DNA from: an uncultured Lachnospiraceae bacterium | GTDB lineage: Bacteria; Bacillota; Clostridia; Lachnospirales; Lachnospiraceae | Direction: 5' to 3' | NCBI GenBank assembly: GCA_947589315.1 | Contig: CANPZE010000004.1 | Span: 27,227 to 91,226, forward strand | DNA length: 64,000 nucleotides | In this document: positions 29,601 through 36,508 of the stretch, piece after piece | Position numbering within the stretch: position 1 is the first letter of the stretch | Layout of the letters: every line of letters starts with the position of its first letter | Position numbers and translations under genes: made by a program | The notes under the pieces: generated by a model | Seen by the model: the letters and a program-made list of their open reading frames with translations, nothing else | Told to the model about the DNA's origin: nothing | Databases searched by the model: none

Positions 29601-29952
29601 CGCCGGAGGAAGTATTGCTGTCGCAGCCCAGTTCAATCTTAATATGGCTGAGTCCCGCTCCCTTTTCCTTGCTAAATAACCAGTTCATGATCTCCCAATA
29701 CTGATCTGGGTGCTGTTCCTTATAATCCATTAATAAACGAGAGGAATTGTTACAGGTAACCGTTCCCAGGCCCCGGTAAGCCGTCTGGGCATCCTTGATC
29801 ATCGTATTGCCATCGATGGCCAATTCCCGAATCTCCCCATCTGCCAGCGCATGTCTTGCACTCCCGGCCCATCTGGCGCCGGAACAGATTAACGCTGCCG
29901 CCAGAAGCCCGGCCAGAAGCCGTTTCCCTGTCTGTTGCCCCCTTTTTTTCAT
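26626..29952 (-). CDS. Secreted GH59-like glycosidase with lectin-like and Big_2 domains
   Basis: The 1108-aa protein has a signal peptide (KRLLAGLLAAALICSG). The N-terminal ~430 aa resemble family GH59 (galactocerebrosidase-type) TIM barrels, with SRLLMDYKEQHPDQYWEIMN and GLSHIKIELGCDSNT. The candidate acid/base is in ISANRNEKP and the nucleophile in KEIWFSEGAS. A concanavalin-like segment follows (YWLRVYRSGKWTLTANTGK), then a CBM-like domain (about 740-850). Three Big_2 repeats and a Lys/Arg-rich tail (KVKVTVKAKGKAKRK) complete it. No sortase motif is present, so the basic tail may give ionic wall attachment. The likely role is exo-release of beta-galactose from glycolipid or glycan; the substrate is inferred. 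Confidence 0.75.
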   Translation of the reverse strand: MKKRGQQTGKRLLAGLLAAALICSGARWAGSARHALADGEIRELAIDGNTMIKDAQTAYRGLGTVTCNNSSRLLMDYKEQHPDQYWEIMNWLFSKEKGAGLSHIKIELGCDSNTSSGAEPATKRSAGEKANVSRGAGFLFAHDALTINPDISLDMLCWGMPAWVQEAYDISEKAGFRARYRWYKETLDAAYDTWGLRFAYISANRNEKPIEEKWTIYLDQQLQKEASLRYDYSQIKLVAADETDTMKVAESMLKNKKYRNAVDVIGCHYNSYMDKKVLKLNQQYGKEIWFSEGASVATDTIFGANNTEDRVSTSGENGVLDIANRIIIGYAQSRMTMYEFQPSVASYYDGSVYYPKQLLSANHPWSGYYQVTAGLAMAMHFNSFIQKGWQYVGSGSYGDGTQSDHTIHDTKNNYLTAADPASGNYSTVITNDSSSPRVYQVKVSGLAAASAGVTVWETRSNGAEESYDAGWLQPIASLTPVQDNGVWTYTVTVSPYTMVTVTTTTGQLSYAQRKEGTSAGNKALDTPLPLPYRDDFEYTDEFLVRRGGTPQYTTDQDGAFEVEVLEDGSRVLAQKLNRDMLPEAWGGKNNDPVTSLGDDTWKDYIVSADAMLDRDSRKKSDYIGLCARYNCSGDIGDNGYWLRVYRSGKWTLTANTGKLAQGKIAGIRQGRWMTLQLAVQGNTVTPFINGKQMKAVTITRSLVNSGRIALGSSYACNYYDNIQVRPLSGGVPAITRVDDLDSSVAVSEGVSRKHSQSYVYYGRTLTSLEKKGDSLSFSFQGTGISLLGRNFAGTRLRILIDGEEKEASYAIKETDNRAVFWQTDHLAEGTHTIQVSLVKGQGLTLDALEIQGASWQDTGAKASGIQLEADQININYGQAVDLKPVLLGENPTDTITYTTSDASVAVVTSDGRVHGNGSGTATVTAHTENGAEASCKITVTELKITVSKGHKLRLGVGEHTFLSAGPAGKKKTGTILWSSSDKNIVDVNGRGGVTARKAGTARITAATEDGCSRSVLITVKRAPAKVAVAPGKLKLAAGSKKQLKCRLSPGSLGKVTFRSRNKRIAAVSASGQVKAKRRGKTVITVTTYNNKKAKVKVTVKAKGKAKRK

Positions 29953-30197
29953 CCAACCTCTCCTTTCAAAAACAAAACCTTAAAAAAACCTTAAATTTTT
30001 TTGAATTTTTTTTAAATTTATACTACACTTTTTCTTATTTCTATGTTATACTGTCTTTGAGCTTAAGTTTTAAGTTTGCAATTTATTTTGATTTCCCCTT
30101 ATTTTCCGTTCTCCCTTGATTTAGGAGGCGTTGTAGTTGATCTGCAGCGCCTCCTGTTTGTTTTGTCAGACAGGCGGCTGCCATTCGGGCAGGGCTT

Positions 30198-30758
30198 CTA
30201 TTGCCCCTGGCCCTCCTGCCGCCGGTATTCCCTATCCCACTGGCGGAAGGTGGACAGGAATTGTTCCTCTACTTCTGAAAAGGGGCGGAAAGCAAATATC
30301 GGTTGACTTTCCATCTTGGGCGGCGCCTGCAGCAGACGTTCTCCCATATAATGCCAGAATTCGTAGTAGAGGCAGGCGTCATCAATCTCTCTCACCCTCT
30401 CCCGCTCCTCCGGCGTCAGTCCCCTCCCCAGGAAGCGCAGAAAGATCGCCGCCTGCAGCCTCTCCTCAATCTGACGGTAACTCTCCAACGCCGTCTTTAC
30501 AGGCCGGGTGATGTCGGAGAGATACGCCTCGCTGGCATCGTGCAGAAGGCACGCCAGAATCAGCCGGGGAGAATAGCCTCTTGCCCGGGCTTCTTCCGCA
30601 CAGGCCAGGCTGTGCTGCGCTACGGAATAAAATTCCGGAAAATGTCCATTGGCCCTGGTCATTAAAGACTGGGCATGGGCAATGTCCTCAATGCGGATAT
30701 CTTCCTGCCTGGGCTCTAATGGTTCAAAATGAATCTTCTGATATGTGGTGATATACAT
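30198..30758 (-). CDS. HD-domain hydrolase (YfbR/5'-nucleotidase-like)
   Basis: The 186-aa HD-superfamily metal-dependent phosphohydrolase has His in FYSVAQHSLACAEEA, the HD pair in ILACLLHDASEAYLSDI, and the distal Asp in REIDDACLYYEFW. The length and the layout EVAQHS...LLHDASEAY are like YfbR-type 5'-deoxynucleotidases, but the substrate is uncertain. The RBS AGGAGGGAGAAGG is strong. The spacer 29953-30197 before the GH59 gene is very AT-rich, with an AGGAGGCG/CGCCTCCT hairpin near 30123-30155. Confidence 0.8.
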   Translation of the reverse strand: MYITTYQKIHFEPLEPRQEDIRIEDIAHAQSLMTRANGHFPEFYSVAQHSLACAEEARARGYSPRLILACLLHDASEAYLSDITRPVKTALESYRQIEERLQAAIFLRFLGRGLTPEERERVREIDDACLYYEFWHYMGERLLQAPPKMESQPIFAFRPFSEVEEQFLSTFRQWDREYRRQEGQGQ

Positions 30759-30769
30759 CCTTCTCCCTC

Positions 30770-31873
30770 CTACTGCTTAAAAAACCATTTCCCGGCAGGA
30801 GACAGATCTTTCTTCTTCCATCCGCTGGTCTTGTTACAGCTGCTGGAAATCAATGATGCAGATTCTGCCTTATTGCAAAGGCTCCATGCGGTATAGCTGA
30901 TATGGTACTGATTCAACAGCTTCATCCATTTATTGGCCGATTTTTTGTCCAGGGCGCCATTGCCGGAAGCATCGCAAATGCTAAATTCCGTTACCATCAC
31001 AGGAAGTCCCTTTTCATGGGCCGTTACCAGCTTATTTCTGTTATAATCCTGATGGGTGGCTGCATAGAAATGCAGTGTATACATAATATTCTTCCATCCC
31101 TTCAGCGGACTTTGCGCTACAATGTCCACGTCCTGGGACCAGGTAGGAGTTCCTACAACTATGATGGACTTCTTGCTGAACTTGCGTATCGTCCGTATGA
31201 TCGTCCTGGCATAGGGCTTAATATCCCTATCCCAGGTGACGTTTCCGTTGGGCTCGTTACAGATCTCATAGATCACATTCTTGGTATTGCGGTATTTCTT
31301 TGCCATCCTGCGAAAGAATTTCTTTGCTTCCTTCTTGCTGTGATTGGGATTGCCATCGCTTAGGATGTGCCAGTCAATGATCACATACATTCCCAGCTCC
31401 CTGGCATATTTTACTCCCGTTTCTACTTTTTTGACTGTATCCGGCCCATACCCCTCTGAAGCATTCGTATACATGGCAAGACGGATCAGGGAAATCTGAT
31501 ATCTGTCCCGCAGTGTCTGAAAAGCTTTCTTATTTACATACTGGGGAAACCAGGCGATCCCATGGGTACTGACTCCCTTCAGCTGAACTGTTTTGCCGTG
31601 GGCATCCTTTAGCTCCGTTCCTGATACGTGCAAAGCCCCATGCTTTGCTACCGGCGTCTGTCCGGTTTCATATTCTTCTGCTTCCTCCGAGGCCTGAACC
31701 AGCGATGCCTCCGCCAGCTCCTCTGCGCCCTGCCCCTGCAAGGCCTCCTCTCTGTGAGACGCTTGCTGTGTCTGCGCTTCAGATACACGACTCCCTGGAT
31801 CCATCATTCCCAGTGTCAGAGCCAGCGCCAGCATCAAGCCAAATATTCTGAAATATATTTTTGTTTTCTTCAT
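30770..31873 (-). CDS. Secreted GH5-family endoglucanase-like enzyme
   Basis: The 367-aa protein has a signal peptide (MKKTKIYFRIFGLMLALALT) and an acidic linker. The GH5 barrel starts at LHVSGTELKDAHGKTVQLKG. The acid/base Glu is in VIYEICNEPNGN and the nucleophile Glu in GLPVMVTEFSICD. Conserved TLHFYAATH and the Trp in YTAWSLCNK fit the GH5 cellulase group. The start is 31873, after GGAGGGAAGGCCTT; in-frame codons further upstream fall inside the preceding gene. It probably cleaves beta-1,4-glucan or mannan; the exact substrate is not visible. Confidence 0.88.
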   Translation of the reverse strand: MKKTKIYFRIFGLMLALALTLGMMDPGSRVSEAQTQQASHREEALQGQGAEELAEASLVQASEEAEEYETGQTPVAKHGALHVSGTELKDAHGKTVQLKGVSTHGIAWFPQYVNKKAFQTLRDRYQISLIRLAMYTNASEGYGPDTVKKVETGVKYARELGMYVIIDWHILSDGNPNHSKKEAKKFFRRMAKKYRNTKNVIYEICNEPNGNVTWDRDIKPYARTIIRTIRKFSKKSIIVVGTPTWSQDVDIVAQSPLKGWKNIMYTLHFYAATHQDYNRNKLVTAHEKGLPVMVTEFSICDASGNGALDKKSANKWMKLLNQYHISYTAWSLCNKAESASLISSSCNKTSGWKKKDLSPAGKWFFKQ

Positions 31874-31898
31874 AAGGCCTTCCCTCCATTCTTGTTTT

Positions 31899-32828
31899 CT
31901 ATACCATTCCCTGGAAAAGTTCTCTCTGGATCTGACGATACTCTCCCAGGCTTTTGCATTTCTGGATTTTCTTTTGATAATCCCGGGCATCCGGAAAGTT
32001 ATTGATAAAAAAGCCCCAGATTTCTTTCATTTTATGCAGCACAGGGGTCTCTCCGGAAAGAGTACGGCAATATTCCTCATACAGGCAATCGATATACTCC
32101 CTCTGCCGCTCCAAAGAGGCCTTCTCCCCTCCCTTGATCTCTGCGATCAGATTGGGATCAGACAAGAGCCCCCGTCCCAGCATGACAGAGTCCAGCGCCG
32201 GAAAGGCATGGCACAGACGCTGATAATCCTCTACCGTAAATATATCGCCATTATAGCACACTGGATTCCTGCTTTCTTTATATGCCACAGCAAACATTTC
32301 CCAGTTAGGTTTATTGCGGTAAAAGTCCTGCTGAATGCGGGGATGGATGATCAATTCTTCTACCGGATACTGGTTGAATATCTGCAGCAGTCCATAAAAT
32401 TCTTCCGGGTCATCCTTGCCCAGCCTGGTCTTGATGGAAATCTTCATTCCGTTTATTGTATAGATCTCCTCCAGAAAACGGTTTAACGCCACCGGATGAG
32501 CCAGGAATCCGGAACCCTTGCCCTTAGAGACTACCGTCCTGGCCGGGCATCCCAGGTTCAGATTTACCGTAGTATAGCCCAGGCTGCGCAGCTGATGAGC
32601 GGTAAAAAGAAAATCCTGGGCATTGTTTCCCAGAATCTGTGGTATCAGCTTCACTCCTGGATTATTCTCTGGAAGGACATCCCGCAGTTCCTTATTCCGC
32701 AGCGCCCGTTTCTGTGTTGTGGAGATAAAGGGAGAATAGTAGCAGTCTACCTGACCAAAATAACGATGGTATACATTACGGTACACATATCCTGTAATCC
32801 CCTCCATAGGTGCAAACGAGAACTTCAT
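31899..32828 (-). CDS. tRNA-dihydrouridine synthase (Dus family)
   Basis: This is an FMN/NADPH enzyme reducing uridine to dihydrouridine in tRNA. The 309-aa product begins MKFSFAPMEGITGYVYRNVY. It includes LNLGCPARTVVSKGKGSGFL with the catalytic Cys, ISIKTRLGKDDPEEF, LIIHPRIQQDFYRNKPNWEM and YNGDIFTVEDYQRL followed by MLGRGLLSDP, all Dus signatures. The start at 32828 has a GGAGG RBS. It reads towards the GH5 gene with a 25-nt gap, so they may share a transcript. Confidence 0.93.
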   Translation of the reverse strand: MKFSFAPMEGITGYVYRNVYHRYFGQVDCYYSPFISTTQKRALRNKELRDVLPENNPGVKLIPQILGNNAQDFLFTAHQLRSLGYTTVNLNLGCPARTVVSKGKGSGFLAHPVALNRFLEEIYTINGMKISIKTRLGKDDPEEFYGLLQIFNQYPVEELIIHPRIQQDFYRNKPNWEMFAVAYKESRNPVCYNGDIFTVEDYQRLCHAFPALDSVMLGRGLLSDPNLIAEIKGGEKASLERQREYIDCLYEEYCRTLSGETPVLHKMKEIWGFFINNFPDARDYQKKIQKCKSLGEYRQIQRELFQGMV

Positions 32829-32883
32829 ATCCGGCCTCCGTTCTTTTGTGTTCATTATAACACAATTGCAGGTCTATGCAACA

Positions 32884-32915
32884 ATAAAAGGACCACTGCC
32901 GGTTCAGGTGCTCCT
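32884..32915 (-). terminator. Probable terminator of rpsF-ssb-rpsR
   Basis: On the minus strand an imperfect stem AGGAGCACCTG/CAGTGGTCCT is followed by TTTTATTG. A second short hairpin GCCCG/CGGGC lies at 32945-32958, nearer the rpsR stop, without a good T-run. Confidence 0.45.
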
Positions 32916-32968
32916 GCGCCGTGCAATGATCCTCTTTCATTTAAGCCCGTATCCGGGCCGTATCATCA

Positions 32969-33235
32969 TTAGTCTGTAGTATAAGGCATGATCGCTACGT
33001 GCCTTGCCCGCTTTACTGCTACAGTCAAAGCTCTCTGATGCTTTGCACAGTTGCCGGTAATCCTTCTGGGAAGGATCTTTCCTCTCTCTGACACATATCT
33101 CTTTAATTTATTTACGTCCTTATAATCAATGAAATCATGCTCTTTGTCAGCACAGAATACACAGACCTTTTTTCTTCTGCGGACCGGTCTTCTACGTGCC
33201 TGAGCGCCGTCTTTATCGCCTTTATTATAAGCCAT
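32969..33235 (-). CDS. rpsR: 30S ribosomal protein S18
   Basis: S18 binds with S6 on the platform of the small subunit. The 88-aa product has the basic N-terminus [20 protein letters not shown] with a Cys pair (CVFC), as in C+ (zinc-type) S18. The conserved core [20 protein letters not shown] and [20 protein letters not shown] follow. It is the last gene of rpsF-ssb-rpsR. Confidence 0.97.
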   Translation of the reverse strand: MAYNKGDKDGAQARRRPVRRRKKVCVFCADKEHDFIDYKDVNKLKRYVSERGKILPRRITGNCAKHQRALTVAVKRARHVAIMPYTTD

Positions 33236-33283
33236 TTTTGAAACCTCCTAACAAATTTTCACCGAATCTTTAATTGAATCAAC

Positions 33284-33739
33284 TCAATTGAATGGTAATT
33301 CCTCTTCAATGGCATCCGGAATGTTCATGAAACCATCCCCTGCCGCCTGGACAGGCTCTGGCCTGGAGGGAGCCGCCGCCTGCTGATAGCCGCCTCCGTT
33401 ATTGTTGGCCGCTGCCGCCTTACTCTCGGCAAATTCCTGCTCCTCTACCACTACCTCCGTAGTATATACCTTCTGGCCTTCCCGATTGGTATAGCTTCCG
33501 GTCTGGATCCTTCCGCTGACTACAATCTTTGTGCCCTGATGAAGATAGTTCTCTGCAAACTCCGCTCCTCTGCCGAACACAACGCAGCTGATAAAATCTG
33601 CAGTCTGATCGTCATTCTGACGTTTAAATCTACGGTCTACTGCAAGCGTGTATCTTGCAATCGTAAGCTGGTTCTCCCCAGAGGAATATCGGATCTCCGG
33701 ATCCCGGGTCAAACGCCCCATTAAAATAACCTTATTCAT
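33284..33739 (-). CDS. ssb: Single-stranded DNA-binding protein
   Basis: SSB tetramers coat ssDNA in replication and repair. The 151-aa product begins MNKVILMGRLTRDPEIRYSS, with an OB-fold through KIVVSGRIQTGSYTNREGQK and VYTTEVVVEEQEF. A disordered Asn/Gly/Gln-rich linker and the protein-interaction tail DAIEEELPFN follow. The location between rpsF and rpsR is the standard Firmicute arrangement. Confidence 0.97.
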   Translation of the reverse strand: MNKVILMGRLTRDPEIRYSSGENQLTIARYTLAVDRRFKRQNDDQTADFISCVVFGRGAEFAENYLHQGTKIVVSGRIQTGSYTNREGQKVYTTEVVVEEQEFAESKAAAANNNGGGYQQAAAPSRPEPVQAAGDGFMNIPDAIEEELPFN

Positions 33740-33763
33740 GAAGGAAACACCTTCCTTTCTCTC

Positions 33764-34051
33764 TTACGCCTCCTGTCTGATGCATAAGTATCTGATCACA
33801 TTATCCATAATACGGATAACCTGCTCCAATTCTCCTGGAACAGTAGGCTCAGACTCGAACTGAATAAAGTAGTAGTAACCCTCTTTCATGTGCTGAATCT
33901 CATAAGCAAGCTTCTTCTTGCCCCATTCATCCACATTCGTAATGTTCCCGCCGAATTTGGTCACATAATCCTTTGCCTTTTCGACAGTTGCTACTCTTGC
34001 TTCTTCTTCGATCTTTGCATCGACAACTAACGCTAATTCATATTTGTTCAT
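33764..34051 (-). CDS. rpsF: 30S ribosomal protein S6
   Basis: S6 forms a dimer with S18. The 95-aa product starts MNKYELALVVDAKIEEEARV at 34051 after AGGAGGTACAGGCAACT. A longer frame from 34090 adds unrelated residues. WGKKKLAYEIQHMKEGYYYF and the C-terminal LEQVIRIMDNVIRYLCIR are typical. Confidence 0.96.
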   Translation of the reverse strand: MNKYELALVVDAKIEEEARVATVEKAKDYVTKFGGNITNVDEWGKKKLAYEIQHMKEGYYYFIQFESEPTVPGELEQVIRIMDNVIRYLCIRQEA

Positions 34052-34181
34052 AGTTGCCTGTACCTCCTTTTGGTCTCTGGCTCTCTTCATGGCTTCCTCT
34101 CCGTGTGATAAGCCCGGAAAGGGTATGCATCAACATACATCGCCCTGTCAGAAGAGAACAAGGAAATTTAACGTATCACAA
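34052..34181 (-). promoter_or_regulatory. rpsF mRNA leader, possible S6:S18-type autoregulatory element
   Basis: The leader is about 130 nt between the predicted start site and rpsF. It contains a hairpin formed by GGG-N5-TATG and CATACCC (around 34110-34140), followed by a CCG in TTTCCGGGC. Many bacteria have an S6:S18-binding leader with a conserved CCG at this position. The match here is suggestive, not proven. Confidence 0.35.
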
Positions 34182-34187
34182 TTGAGT

Positions 34188-34216
34188 ATTATATAACAAT
34201 TTCTGAATAAAAGCAA
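34188..34216 (-). promoter_or_regulatory. Promoter of rpsF-ssb-rpsR
   Basis: TTGCTT (34211-34216), 17 bp and TATAAT (34188-34193) lie on the minus strand. Confidence 0.7.
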
Positions 34217-34302
34217 GTATTTTTTTCTGTGGCTTTTCTGACGCAGGAATTGGCATAAGTTTTCCATTCAGACCCGGCTTGCGCCTCAATGCAGCGCTCT
34301 GT

Positions 34303-35052
34303 CTAGTCAATCTGCGTTTTTCCATACTGGAACTTCCCTGATTCTTTATCATATACGACTTCCTGCGACACAGTGGCCACGGGATTGGGTCTGCCATCCA
34401 AAACAACATCGTTCTGTATGACAATCTGATTTCCTTTCAGCTTACATCCGCGATATCTTATTTCTGCGTCTGCCCCTTCCTGCTTTGGAGACAGCTTTAT
34501 CGTTTTGCTGGTATTGGTCGCATCTACCCGGATATCTAAAGATTTTGCCTGCTGATCCAGAACAACGGCCTTATTGTCATCCTCCCACAGCTCATCCGGC
34601 AGAGCAATCTCTTCCCAGCCTTTGTCCGTCTGTCCGAGGACCTGTATTTCCAGAGAGGCACCGGAAGCGCCGCCGTGAAGCAGCAAGATCATTTCTTCCT
34701 TTCCGTCTCCTGTCACATCCGCCGCTTTGCCTTCTGCATGGACATATCCGGCGCCAATAGATACCCTTTTTAATTTTACTTCTTCCCCATCAACCTTCAT
34801 TACAAGATCTGAGACATTTTCCGCATTTTGGGCAATTTTTAATTTCTTTCTGTCACCATCTACTGTAATGGCTTTTTTAAAAACTACTTCATAGCTTTTT
34901 TTGCTTTCCGATACGCCTACTGCCTGTGCTTTGCTCCCCTGGCTTTTTTCAGCGCTTTCCTTGCCGCAGCCTGCCGTTGACAGACTAAGGAATACCACTG
35001 CAGAGATAGCCAGCATCCGTTTCATGTCTTTTTTAATACCCCGTTCGTTCAA
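34303..35052 (-). CDS. Uncharacterised lipoprotein with VCBS/FG-GAP-like segment
   Basis: The 249-aa predicted lipoprotein has the n-region MNERGIKKDMKR, an h-region and a lipobox ending in TAGCGKES (Cys about 29). The start is TTG 35052, well spaced after GGGAGGAG. An internal ATG at 35025 would also leave a signal sequence but lacks an RBS. The stretch GKAADVTGDGKEEMILLLHG resembles the calcium-loop repeats found in VCBS/FG-GAP-like proteins. The function is unknown. It faces the same way as the LRR genes, separated by 92 nt. Confidence 0.7.
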   Translation of the reverse strand: MNERGIKKDMKRMLAISAVVFLSLSTAGCGKESAEKSQGSKAQAVGVSESKKSYEVVFKKAITVDGDRKKLKIAQNAENVSDLVMKVDGEEVKLKRVSIGAGYVHAEGKAADVTGDGKEEMILLLHGGASGASLEIQVLGQTDKGWEEIALPDELWEDDNKAVVLDQQAKSLDIRVDATNTSKTIKLSPKQEGADAEIRYRGCKLKGNQIVIQNDVVLDGRPNPVATVSQEVVYDKESGKFQYGKTQID

Positions 35053-35144
35053 GCTTTTCTCCTCCCTTATATCTTCATTTGAATGATATAAGTTTATCCT
35101 TTACCTTTCCAAATGTCAATAATAGTAACTCTACAATCTTGTTT

Positions 35145-36386
35145 TTACTGTTCTCCTGTATAGTTCCTACACTTCACCTTGCATGTGTACTTCTTCTTCC
35201 CCACCTGGGCGGTCAATGTTGTTGTTCCATTTGCCTTCCCCTTAAGAAGAACTGTTCCCTTTTGCTCTCCATAATTCTTTACGATCCTGGCAATTCTCTT
35301 ATTTCCTATCTTCCAGGTTACATGTTGCCTTGCGCCATACATTACGAGGATTTTTTCCTCTCCTATGGATAGGGTAGGCCTCTTCTCAGATAAGCCGGGC
35401 TTTAAATAATGTATTGTACCATCCGTGCGGGAACGACTATATCTCTTTTCTGTTGCAGAGCCTGGATAACACCAGATAATATCTTCCCCGGGATCAAACC
35501 TTGTATACTTTGTCTTCATAGAACGAATTATGATCTTTTTCTTCTCTGTCCCTACAAACGCAGCTGCTCCTACTTTCTTTATACTGGATGGAATCTCCAC
35601 CCTTTCTAGGTTGCTGCAATACGAAAACGCATCATCCCATATATATTTCAAACCTTCGTGAAGCGTTACCTTTCGCAGATTAATACAGCCGGCAAAGCAG
35701 TTGATACCTTTCACACCACCAGGAATCTCTATTTCCTGAAGATTTTCACAACAGTCAAATGCAAACAAAGTCTTCAAACCCTTGGGAAGAGTAACCTGCT
35801 GCAGATTTTGACAATAAGAAAACCCCTGCAGCCTTTTTAAGCTTTCCGGAAACTGAATTTGAGACAGCCGGCTTCCAGCAAAAGCATCATGTCCTATGTT
35901 CTGAATTCCCTCTGGTATCACCAGAGTTTTAAATTTTAATGTATTTAAATATTCTTTCCCCTGCAGATCCATCGTCCGATCGCAATCAAAGCCATACGAA
36001 GCAATTTTTATTACCGGATATCCGTCCACCGTTTGAGGAATCACCAGCTGTTCTATTTCCTTTACCGTTCCATTTCCAAAGTATCCAGTAATCGTTGCCT
36101 TTCCATTATTTAGAAAATAAACAAAATCCCCGCATCTCCTCTGTTCTTCCCCCTCTACGTCTGACTCATTTACTCCTGTATTTATTTCTCGCACAACCCC
36201 ATCATTGTATGGCGGCAGGCTATAGGTGCGGATCGCCACTTGCCTCCTTATAACTTGCGCTTTGCTGAAAGCGGGAATGCTCCCACAGATCAGAACGATA
36301 ACCAGCAAGAAAATCTCTGCTTTCTCTTTTCTTTTCCTCTGCGGCTTCTTTTCTGGTATCTCATCCTTTCTGTCCCTTTGTTTCAT
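35145..36386 (-). CDS. Secreted BspA-type leucine-rich-repeat protein with Big_2-like tail (copy 1)
   Basis: The 413-aa protein has a Lys/Arg-rich N-terminus and one hydrophobic segment (EIFLLVIVLICGSIPAFS), a signal peptide or anchor. LRR_5 repeats follow: LVIPEGIQNIGHDAFAGSRL, IQFPESLKRLQGFSYCQNLQ and VTLHEGLKYIWDDAFSYC. A Big_2-like C-terminal domain ends it (SIGEEKILVMYGARQHVTWK, TTTLTAQVGKKKYTCKVKC). ATG 36386 after AAGGGG is chosen over GTG 36416. It probably acts in surface adhesion. It is a close paralog of the gene at 36509-37690. Confidence 0.8.
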   Translation of the reverse strand: MKQRDRKDEIPEKKPQRKRKEKAEIFLLVIVLICGSIPAFSKAQVIRRQVAIRTYSLPPYNDGVVREINTGVNESDVEGEEQRRCGDFVYFLNNGKATITGYFGNGTVKEIEQLVIPQTVDGYPVIKIASYGFDCDRTMDLQGKEYLNTLKFKTLVIPEGIQNIGHDAFAGSRLSQIQFPESLKRLQGFSYCQNLQQVTLPKGLKTLFAFDCCENLQEIEIPGGVKGINCFAGCINLRKVTLHEGLKYIWDDAFSYCSNLERVEIPSSIKKVGAAAFVGTEKKKIIIRSMKTKYTRFDPGEDIIWCYPGSATEKRYSRSRTDGTIHYLKPGLSEKRPTLSIGEEKILVMYGARQHVTWKIGNKRIARIVKNYGEQKGTVLLKGKANGTTTLTAQVGKKKYTCKVKCRNYTGEQ

Positions 36387-36419
36387 CTTATCCCCTTCTT
36401 CGTTACCACGAACCACTTA

Positions 36420-36475
36420 ATCTTTTATGAATAATATGCCATAAAAATCCAGCGTACCATTGCCCTATCCGCCTT
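36420..36475 (-). pseudogene. Degraded remnant of a Csp-like S8 protease 3' end
   Basis: On the minus strand the reading GNGTLDFYGILFIKD-stop matches the protease tail GYGTLDLYGVYKN encoded near 40210-40245, and is preceded by an in-frame TAG. The DNA at 36438-36464 matches 40233-40259 at about 23 of 27 bases. The following ~25 nt (ACTTAATCTTTTATGAATAA region) also matches the spacer at 40120-40145. It is a relic of duplication of the protease-tail/spacer unit. Confidence 0.65.
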
Positions 36476-36508
36476 TTTCTCATAAAGCATTGTTCCTTTG
36501 GGAATTGC

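Noticed and set aside
30123..30155. Terminator of the HD gene
   Set aside because: AGGAGGCG/CGCCTCCT pairs, but there is no T-run on the minus strand where it would be needed.
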